From the NCBI GenBank assembly GCA_022641095.1, contig JALCDB010000001.1:124001-188000 (forward strand): a stretch of 64,000 nt of DNA, read 5' to 3'. Made by a program: the position numbers and the translations under genes. Positions 58,006-64,000 of this stretch are shown piece by piece (positions within the stretch are counted from its first letter, which is position 1; each line of letters begins with the position of its first letter). The DNA comes from Bacilli bacterium (GTDB taxonomy: Bacteria; Bacillota_I; Bacilli_A; RFN20; CAG-826). Under the pieces are notes generated by a model, which was not told the origin of the DNA, made no database searches, and saw only the letters and a list, made by a program, of their open reading frames with translations.

Positions 58006-59384
58006 TCGTGGCGCACGACCGTGAAACGGAAAAACTTAACCGGCGCTTCGGGGGCGATGCCGGCTTTCTTTTTGCAGATGGCGACCTGCTCGTCCGCCGT
58101 CTCGACGTTGGGAAGATCGGGCAAAAGAAGGCCCCTTTTGCCATCGTTTTCGACAATGAGGCCGTATTTGCGGGGATTAAGCTCCGCCATGGAACCAACC
58201 GGTTCGGGGTCGCCAAGGACATCCACCGAAATCTTGAGATACGGGATTTCTTTCTCCTCGATCGGGTCGAAGCGCGGATCTTGGCTGGCGGAGGCGATGG
58301 CGTTGGCGACGATTTCCTTGCCGATGTTGGCCTGGGTCGCTTTGGTGGTTCCGATGCAACCGCGAAGCTGGTCAAACTCATGGATCGAGACGAAAACGCC
58401 GGCCCTTCGTCCCGTTAAGCCAGACGGGATCTCACGCCCGGAAAGTTCCTTGCCCTCCTTCACGAAAACGTCGATCGCGTCGTAAGCCAGAAGAACGTAG
58501 GGGTCCGCCGCCGCCCGCTTGCCCCGGACTTCGAGGGCCTGCCGCGAATAGTAAGCTTCGGCGAAGGAACGGGATGGATCGGCGGAGCCGGCAATATACT
58601 CGCAGACCCCATACCCGACCCCGCACGGGGCCTCATGGGAAAGTTTCTTGGCTTTGACGGCCGTTCGGTCGAGCGCTCCGGCCATGATGAGAAAACTCCG
58701 ATGGCCGCATTCCTCGGCCTTCTCAAGGAAAGCGCCCGAGAATCCGAGAAGCTCCCCGAAGGCGCCCCGCTGCATGAGGTCCATGAGACGCTTGTCGTAC
58801 TCCGGGCCCTCGGGCTCGTAGCCATAGGGGCCGTCTTCCTTTTGGCAATGCGACAAGTCGCCGCTGGCGATAAAGACGATTTTCTTCTTCGTTTCGTCGC
58901 AAGCCTTTTTGATAAGCTCGCCGAAACGGTAATGGTCGATAAGGGGGAGCCCGCTTAAGCCAACCCTGACGAGGCGATACGAGGTGTAGCGGCGGTTCAC
59001 GAAAAAAAGCGGGACCATCGTGCCGTGATCGAGATAGCGTTCCTCGTTGCCTTCCGTCCCCGCGGGGAAACGCTGGATTTTGGCCATGAGGGAGATGCGC
59101 TCGACGAGCTCGTAATCGTATTGGCAGCGGAACGTCACCCGAGGGACGCCGAATTGGGCGAAAGAGCCGGTGACGACTTCCCCGTCGCTGATTTGGAAAT
59201 AATCGGCGTAAGCCTCCGCGTGGGGGCTCGAAACGATGATGGTGTCGGGCTGAAGGCGGGCGATTTCCCGCCCCACTTTGTCATAAGCGTCCAAAGTGGC
59301 CTGGGCCTTGAGGGCGTCAGAAGCGTCGACGCCCGGGATGAGCATCGGCGGATGGGGGACCATGAAAGAAGCGATGATGGGCAT
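58002..59384 (-). CDS. Fused Memo-like (LigB fold) and AMMECR1 protein, 460 aa
   Basis: Residues 1-265: MVPHPPMLIPG, TIIVSSPHAEAYADY, YLDHGTMVPLFFV and FIASGDLSHCQ give the Memo/extradiol dioxygenase (LigB) fold with His residues. Residues about 280-460: AMMECR1 domain, with GVFVSIHEFDQLRGCIGT (the LRGCIG signature), ASASQDPRFDPI and KYGLIVENDGKRGLLLPDL. The two, usually separate, are one polypeptide here. With the radical SAM gene it makes the complete AmmeMemoRadiSam set. Confidence 0.92.
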   Translation of the reverse strand: MPIIASFMVPHPPMLIPGVDASDALKAQATLDAYDKVGREIARLQPDTIIVSSPHAEAYADYFQISDGEVVTGSFAQFGVPRVTFRCQYDYELVERISLMAKIQRFPAGTEGNEERYLDHGTMVPLFFVNRRYTSYRLVRVGLSGLPLIDHYRFGELIKKACDETKKKIVFIASGDLSHCQKEDGPYGYEPEGPEYDKRLMDLMQRGAFGELLGFSGAFLEKAEECGHRSFLIMAGALDRTAVKAKKLSHEAPCGVGYGVCEYIAGSADPSRSFAEAYYSRQALEVRGKRAAADPYVLLAYDAIDVFVKEGKELSGREIPSGLTGRRAGVFVSIHEFDQLRGCIGTTKATQANIGKEIVANAIASASQDPRFDPIEEKEIPYLKISVDVLGDPEPVGSMAELNPRKYGLIVENDGKRGLLLPDLPNVETADEQVAICKKKAGIAPEAPVKFFRFTVVRHE

Positions 59385-59458
59385 AGGTTATTTATAGCAC
59401 GAATGGGGAATCCCTGCGCGCCAAAAGCGAGGAAAACGTCCCCCCGACGCCGTTTTCG

Positions 59459-59486
59459 TTTACGAAAAAAAGGCGAATGGTATAAT
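59459..59486 (+). promoter_or_regulatory. Promoter of riboswitch-guaD unit
   Basis: TTTACG, 16-base spacer, TATAAT. The expected start falls at about 59493, exactly the first base of the aptamer's P1 stem. Confidence 0.7.
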
Positions 59487-59492
59487 GAGGCC

Positions 59493-59559
59493 GCTCATAT
59501 AATCCCAGTCTATTGGCATGGGAGTCTCTACCGAGCCGCCGCACGGCTCCGCTATGGGC
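59493..59559 (+). ncRNA. Purine (guanine-type) riboswitch aptamer
   Basis: P1 GCTCATA (59493-59499) pairs with TATGGGC (59553-59559). Between them are the conserved AATCC, L2 TATTGG, GTCTCTACC and a P3 hairpin GAGCC...GGCTC. The specificity base before TATGG is C, indicating guanine/hypoxanthine rather than adenine recognition. The segment before it reads CCGCTATGG where the common sequence is CCGACTATGG. It lies in the leader of a guanine deaminase gene. Confidence 0.9.
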
Positions 59560-59584
59560 GCTCATTTAATGGGCCCCATTTTTT
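59553..59584 (+). promoter_or_regulatory. Candidate expression platform of the riboswitch
   Basis: The 3' strand of P1 (ATGGG, 59554-59558) can pair with CCCAT (59575-59579), directly before TTTTTT. This terminator would be favoured when the aptamer is not folded. A competing small hairpin AATGG/CCATT (59568-59580) precedes the same U-run. Confidence 0.5.
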
Positions 59585-59602
59585 CAAAAAGGAGAGAGAA
59601 GC

Positions 59603-60859
59603 ATGAAAATCATCAAAGGCCGTCTGATCCAAGCCCCGAAGTTGGGGGAGATACTCGCCTATCCGAACGGAGGCATCCTCCTCGACGAGGACGGAGCCAT
59701 CCTCAAAGTCTATGAAACCGTGCCGCGGGAGGCGCCATGCGAAGTCGTCGACTACGGGGACAGGCTCATCATGCAATCCTTCGCCGACATGCACCTCCAT
59801 GGCCCCCAATACCCAATGCTCGGGATGGGCATGGACCTTCCCCTCATCGAATGGCTGAAGACATACGCCTTCAAAACCGAATCGCGTTTTTCCGATCCCG
59901 AATACGCCCGAGGCGTTTACCGCAAACTGGCCCATAAGCTCATCGCCAACGGCACCACCCGCATCGCGATGTTCGGCTCGCTCCACGTCGATGCCACCCT
60001 CATTCTAATGGAGGAACTCGAGAAGGCCGGCCTCACCGGCTACGTCGGGAAAGTCAATATGGACCGCAACAACGAGCCCTATCTCACCGAAACGACGGAG
60101 GAAAGCGAAAGGGAAACCCTTCGCTGGCTCGACGGATGCGGCCGCTTTCGGTATATCCGCCCGATCCTGACCCCCCGCTTCACCCCGAGTTGCACGAACG
60201 GGCTCATGGCCTTCCTAGGAAAACTTTCCGCCGAGCGGCGCCTCCCCGTCCAATCGCACCTAAGCGAGAACGAAAACGAGATGGCGTGGGTCCACGAACT
60301 CCATCCCGACACCACCCATTACTATCAGTCCTACCAAAAGTACGGATTATGGAAAAAGAGGGCCCTCATGGCCCATTGCGTCCATAGCGACGAAACGGAA
60401 CGGAAAGCCATGAAGGACGCCGGCGTTTACCTCGTCCACTGCGCCGACAGCAACGTCAACCTCGCTTCCGGGGTTTGCCCCGTGAGGACCTTTCTCAACG
60501 AGGGCGTCAACGTCGTCCTTGGCAGCGACATCGCCGGAGGGGCGCTCCTGCCAATGTCCCAAAACATCCAGGAAACGATCAAAATCAGCAAAATCCATTC
60601 GATCGCCACCAAAGGCAAGGACGCTTTTCTCTCCGTGAACGAAGCCTATTACCTCGCCACCACGGCCGCGGCCCTCTATTTTGAAGGGGGCGCGGGGTTC
60701 GAGGAAGGGAAGAAGCTCCACGCGATCGTGGTCGACGACGGCTCCTTCTGCCCCGCGACGAGGCCTCTCAGCCTGCAGGAACGCTTTGAGCGCGCCATCT
60801 ACATGATGGGCGAAAGCAACATCGTGGCCGTCTATAGCGAGGGCCGCAAAGTCCTCTAG
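59603..60859 (+). CDS. guaD: Guanine deaminase
   Basis: Hydrolyses guanine to xanthine and ammonia. Amidohydrolase metal site FADMHLHG near residue 62, QSHLSEN near 212, AHCVHSD near 255 and GSDIAGG near 308; YVGKVNMDRN is characteristic of guanine deaminases. 418 aa. RBS AAAAAGGAGAG. The leader contains a guanine-type riboswitch, so expression responds to guanine. Confidence 0.92.
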   Translation: MKIIKGRLIQAPKLGEILAYPNGGILLDEDGAILKVYETVPREAPCEVVDYGDRLIMQSFADMHLHGPQYPMLGMGMDLPLIEWLKTYAFKTESRFSDPEYARGVYRKLAHKLIANGTTRIAMFGSLHVDATLILMEELEKAGLTGYVGKVNMDRNNEPYLTETTEESERETLRWLDGCGRFRYIRPILTPRFTPSCTNGLMAFLGKLSAERRLPVQSHLSENENEMAWVHELHPDTTHYYQSYQKYGLWKKRALMAHCVHSDETERKAMKDAGVYLVHCADSNVNLASGVCPVRTFLNEGVNVVLGSDIAGGALLPMSQNIQETIKISKIHSIATKGKDAFLSVNEAYYLATTAAALYFEGGAGFEEGKKLHAIVVDDGSFCPATRPLSLQERFERAIYMMGESNIVAVYSEGRKVL

Positions 60860-60981
60860 AAAACGCGCGGGCCTGCCTATCCCCATTTCGCGAAACGAAA
60901 GACGGCCTATGCTTACGAACTCGGAGGCAAAACAACCCCCTCAAACCCTTCGTTTGCATCGCTTCGGTTCGCCGAAACCCC

Positions 60982-61977
60982 TTAAAGAAGGAATCCGTCT
61001 TTCAGCCGAGCGGTGAGGGAACGGGCAAAAAAGCCTTGTCCCCGAATGCGGCGAAACGGCTGCTCCGTTTCCTTTTTCCCGACATGAAGGCGATCGATTA
61101 TTCCGGCCACTTCTTCATAGGAACGGGCCCCCGGGCCCCTGAAATCGAATCCGGCGAGGCCCGCCAAAAAAAGCGTATGCGTCTTCTTTCCTTCCGCGGT
61201 TCGGCCAAAACGTTCGGTGAAAAAATGATAATGGCCGCCCGGTGTCGGAAAAAGGCGGGATGGCATCATCTCGATTCCGCATGAAACGGCCGCCAAATAG
61301 TATGCGTATTCAATTCTCGTATAGTACGTTTTGCCGCCGTCCTCGCTTTCTTCGCTCGTGAGACCATCGAACTTCAAAATCCCGTATTTATATCCTTTTA
61401 AACCGGAAATCTGACCGGATTTGATTTCACCATTAGGGGCCTAAGGCGATCGCCGCTTTGGCCCGAGCCCCGCCAATCGAGGAACCAACGGCCACCAATT
61501 GAGCGAGGGTCGCCTCATGAATATCGGCTTTGGCTTCCAAACGTTTGCTTAGGACTTCCGCGCCACTTCGGGTAACGAATCGATTTCTATTCTCTCGGAC
61601 TTGCTCAACCCCTTGGCATAACTCGGCCTATACTCAAGGGCTCCCATCCCTCGCTGACCGATATAGCAAAGGGCTTCCACGGGATTGACCTCGTTTCTTT
61701 TCACGTTATGGACTTTAAGCCAAAGGGCGAACGGTTCCTCCCCGTAGTGGTCGGGCAAAGAATCGGAGACGAGTGGAGGCAGGCCATGGAAACTCTCCCG
61801 GCTTAGGGTCGGAAACGAATAGGTTTTTCGGGACAACGGCATCAGCAGGGGGCAAACTTCGACGCCGCTCCCCATGAACGCCTGATCGTACTGAAAAAGA
61901 GCCACATCGTCGTCTAAGGAATAGGCAAGCTTGCCAATCTTCGTCCCCCATAAACAAACGGCGCATTCGCCTTTCAT
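60982..61977 (-). pseudogene. hipA-type kinase pseudogene, at least two frameshifts
   Basis: A HipA serine/threonine kinase in three reading frames. The N-terminal part is at 61549-61977 (GKLAYSLDDDVALFQYD, FHGLPPLVSDSLPDHYG, RGMGALEYRP). A middle part in another frame is at about 61450-61560 (EAKADIHEATLAQLVAVG..GGARAKAAIAL). A third frame from about 61440 holds GEIKSGQISGLKGYKYGILKFDG and MPSRLFPTPGGHYHFFTERFGR..LAGLAGFD, ending at 60982. The catalytic 'R-D-H--N' region is missing, so it cannot be active. Confidence 0.82.
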
Positions 61978-62065
61978 TTCTCATCGCCCCACTTCCATGG
62001 GCTCTTTTTCTTCTTTAAGCGGCGAAAACGGGAGGGCGGATCGATGATTCTATAAGGCGGTATGG

Positions 62066-62272
62066 TTATGTTGTCGGAAAACACAACGCCAAGATCGCAT
62101 CGAGGCCCCTAAGGCCGCCTAAAACGCGAAGAAGGCTGATAATGCGATCGAATGAGACGCCTTCCCCCCGCTCAACGTTGGAAATGGTTCCCAAAGAAAG
62201 AGAGGCCGTTTTGGCCAAACCGGCTTGACGAAGCCCGGCGTCGATCCACTCAAGGAGGCTCTTCGCGATCAT
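62066..62272 (-). pseudogene. hipB-type HTH antitoxin remnant, 68 aa
   Basis: KTASLSLGTISNVERGEGVSFDRIISLLRVLGGLRGLDAI is the second half of a HipB HTH. Upstream, IDAGLRQAGLAKTAS looks like the first helix with the 'Q-x-LA' turn partly deleted. Located 88 bases upstream of the hipA pseudogene in the usual hipB-hipA order. Confidence 0.65.
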
Positions 62273-62364
62273 CGAGCGTCGTGGCGAGAAGAAAAACCCA
62301 AAGTAACCGATTGATTTCCGGCTTCCCCGTTCCCCGATTGAGAAAGGAAAAGCAAAGCCGTAAA

Positions 62365-62919
62365 ATGCTAACCATGGGCAAAAAAAGAAAAAAACTCGAT
62401 GAGTTGAGCCAGGCCAAACTCGTCTATTCGATCGAACTCGGCGTTTTCTCGCTGATTTTCCTCACCATGGGGCTTCTTTTCTACTTCGAGGTCATCCCGA
62501 TGAGCGACCGCCGAATCACCATCTTCAGCGTCATCACCCTCGTTGGCGGGTTCCTCGGCGTCGGGGATTTCGTTTGGTTCCTCTGCTCGCCCAAACGGAG
62601 AAAGAAAAACTCGATGCTCGACAAAGCCTCGCTTCTGCCCGTGCCCCTTTGCCTCATCCCCCTTGACATCGTGACCTTCGCGAACGGGGCCTTCCCCGAC
62701 CGCGCCTACTCGATCATGTTCTTCGCCGTCTTCCTTTATTTCGCGGTCGATTACCTCGTTCAGCTCATCTACCATTGGTTCCGTCCGATCCCCATGCTCC
62801 TCGACACGGAGGAGGATCCCAAAGAGGTGGAGCGGAAGGACGCCGAAACGGAAACGAACGAAAAAGAAGAGGCCGATAGACCCAAGGAAACGCCTACCGA
62901 AGATCCAGGAGACAAATAA
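62365..62919 (+). CDS. Small membrane protein with charged tail, 184 aa
   Basis: Four membrane segments (about 25-45, 52-70, 90-108, 113-133) and a C-terminal 50-residue Glu/Lys-rich tail (DTEEDPKEVERKDAETETNEKEE). ATGs at 62365 and 62374 are possible; AAAGGA lies some distance upstream. No family recognised. Confidence 0.65.
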   Translation: MLTMGKKRKKLDELSQAKLVYSIELGVFSLIFLTMGLLFYFEVIPMSDRRITIFSVITLVGGFLGVGDFVWFLCSPKRRKKNSMLDKASLLPVPLCLIPLDIVTFANGAFPDRAYSIMFFAVFLYFAVDYLVQLIYHWFRPIPMLLDTEEDPKEVERKDAETETNEKEEADRPKETPTEDPGDK

Positions 62920-62930
62920 GGCGCGAACGG

Positions 62931-62958
62931 AAAGAGCCCCATACCCGAGGCTCTTTTT
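62931..62958 (+). terminator. Terminator between converging genes
   Basis: AAAGAGCC (62931) pairs with GGCTCTTT (62949), followed by TTTTT. Serves the membrane protein gene and, in reverse, perhaps the ABC gene. Confidence 0.75.
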
Positions 62959-62970
62959 TTGCGAAGGCGA

Positions 62971-63711
62971 TCATTTGAGCTCAGCCCCGATCTTCGCGAG
63001 AAAAAAACGCTCCAAATCGATATGTTGCCTTTTGAGGGCGGCGGTTTTCTCTTGGGCCATGAGAACGCCTTTTTTAAGAATGATGACCTCATCGCAAAGA
63101 TTCTTCACGAGATCGATGATATGGCTTGAGAAAAAGACGACGTTGCCTCTTTCGGCGTGCTCCTTCATGACCTGCTTGATCTGAAAAATGGAATTCGGGT
63201 CTAGACCCGTCAGCGGCTCGTCGAGGATCAGCAGTTTCGGATTATGGCAAAGGGCGGCGATGAGGGTGATTTTCTGCTTCATGCCATGGCTATAGCTCGA
63301 AATGGGATCATGGTAATGGCCCACCAGTCCAAGCGTCTTAAGCAACGAGGCCGTCCTTTCCTCGATTTCCTTTTTCGGCGTCTTGTATAGGCGCGCTATG
63401 TAATGGATATACTGCTCGCCCGACAGGTTCTCGAACAACGAGTAGCGGTCTGGGACGAAGCCCATGTCGCGCTTGGCGGCGATCGGTTCCTTCAAAACGT
63501 CATGCCCGCATAAGGAGATCGCGCCTTCTTCGAACCCATGCATACCGACGACAGACTTGATGATGGTGGATTTGCCCGCCCCATTAGGGCCAAGGAAACC
63601 GTATATCTTGCCGCCGTAAAGCCTAAGGGAGAAATGCCGCACGGCGAAATCCTTGGCCGATGGATAGCGCTTGCCAAGATTTTCGATGACGAGAACGGCC
63701 GCCTCTTCCAT
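62971..63711 (-). CDS. ABC transporter ATP-binding protein, 246 aa
   Basis: Walker A GPNGAGKSTIIKSV (about residues 39-52), Q/other loop near VPDRYSLFENLSG, signature SSYSHGMKQKITL, Walker B LLILDEPLTGLDP and H-loop FFSSHII. Type resembles CcmA/NatA/bacitracin-type exporters. Start at 63711 with AGGAG. It starts two bases after the upstream gene's stop (TGACCATG). The permease is presumably outside the window. Confidence 0.92.
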   Translation of the reverse strand: MEEAAVLVIENLGKRYPSAKDFAVRHFSLRLYGGKIYGFLGPNGAGKSTIIKSVVGMHGFEEGAISLCGHDVLKEPIAAKRDMGFVPDRYSLFENLSGEQYIHYIARLYKTPKKEIEERTASLLKTLGLVGHYHDPISSYSHGMKQKITLIAALCHNPKLLILDEPLTGLDPNSIFQIKQVMKEHAERGNVVFFSSHIIDLVKNLCDEVIILKKGVLMAQEKTAALKRQHIDLERFFLAKIGAELK

Positions 63712-63713
63712 GG

Positions 63714-64000
63714 TCACTCCTTGCTGAAGTGGACAACGAGCTCCACTTGATCCTTGACCGCGTTCGGGCCGCCGTCGTTGGCGAGGCAACCGATGGTGAC
63801 GAGATGGTATATCTCATCCTCCCCTTCCGCCTCGTAATCCGGCTCGACGAAAAGGAAGGCCCCTTTGTCACAAGCGGTCGGTTTCACGAAAGAATCGTTG
63901 AGGTCGACCGTGTAATAATAGGATTGGTTGGTCGCGTTTTCTGGAAGAATCTTGGTGTTATAGACGTATTCCATCGCCCGACGAGTCGCCCCTTTGGGGG
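63714..64000 (-). CDS. C-terminal part of a gene upstream of the ABC ATPase (partial)
   Basis: The frame is open to the right edge, so only the last 95 or so codons are seen. An ATG at 63974 would give an 86-aa protein but has no good RBS. The sequence is beta-rich (YVYNTKILPENATNQSYYYTVDLNDSF...VELVVHFSKE) with many acidic residues and no membrane segment. Probably an extracytoplasmic or accessory domain belonging to the ABC operon. Not recognised. Confidence 0.5.
   Translation of the reverse strand, partial: PKGATRRAMEYVYNTKILPENATNQSYYYTVDLNDSFVKPTACDKGAFLFVEPDYEAEGEDEIYHLVTIGCLANDGGPNAVKDQVELVVHFSKE

Overview
The window joins two pieces of one genome: an integrated prophage on the left (1 to about 33.75 kb, its left end outside the window) and ordinary host chromosome on the right (about 33.79-64.0 kb). 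The host looks like an uncultured, gut-type low-complexity Bacillota/Bacilli lineage. The signs are strong AAAGGAGG ribosome binding sites, a cdaA-glmM-glmS (c-di-AMP/cell-wall) block, a purine riboswitch, and lean salvage metabolism. UGA is a normal stop codon: many genes end in ATGA stop/start overlaps, so the Mycoplasma code is excluded. I cannot fix the genus from the sequence.

Prophage, right to left. A tyrosine integrase and a small RelA/SpoT-type HD hydrolase sit at the right end (32.05-33.62 kb). Next is a CI/Cro-like switch with two promoters and repeated operators (31.09-31.94 kb). The leftward early operon (21.5-31.3 kb) carries YqaJ exonuclease, DUF1351, RecT, AbrB, a replisome-organizer protein followed by iteron-like repeats, SSB and two further small proteins that may have OB folds, an ArpU-like regulator, GNAT, RHH, ASCH and RusA. 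A rightward GC-rich cassette (17.7-21.5 kb) contains an amidoligase and a class II glutamine amidotransferase, plus small unknown proteins. A leftward late operon (17.03 kb to 1) encodes TerS, TerL, portal, scaffold, capsid, head-tail adaptor and a two-part tail nozzle. After these come four membrane proteins and an incomplete virion-type protein that leaves the window. The gene set and order indicate a short-tailed (podovirus-like) temperate phage. No lysis genes are certain; they may lie left of base 1.

Host part. A membrane protein, a NERD protein and purine nucleoside phosphorylase form one operon, followed by pgpA-like-cdaA-glmM-glmS. Then come an MFS transporter, an Ntn hydrolase and an isochorismatase-type hydrolase. 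An HTH-DUF3990 (ADP-ribosyltransferase-like) two-gene module follows, with a 31-bp palindromic repeat on each side. Next are tRNA-Gly and tRNA-Val, a nucleobase salvage cluster (apt, upp, hpt, prs), tRNA-Thr, a large membrane protein, a Ca2+-type P-ATPase, and the AmmeMemoRadiSam pair. The window ends with a riboswitch-controlled guanine deaminase, a decayed hipBA locus and an ABC transporter.

The parts I consider most worth pursuing are the phage amidoligase/GATase-II cassette, the split nozzle protein with about 1,100 inserted Ser-rich Ig-like residues, the HTH-DUF3990 module with its repeats, and the guanine riboswitch in front of a degradative gene.
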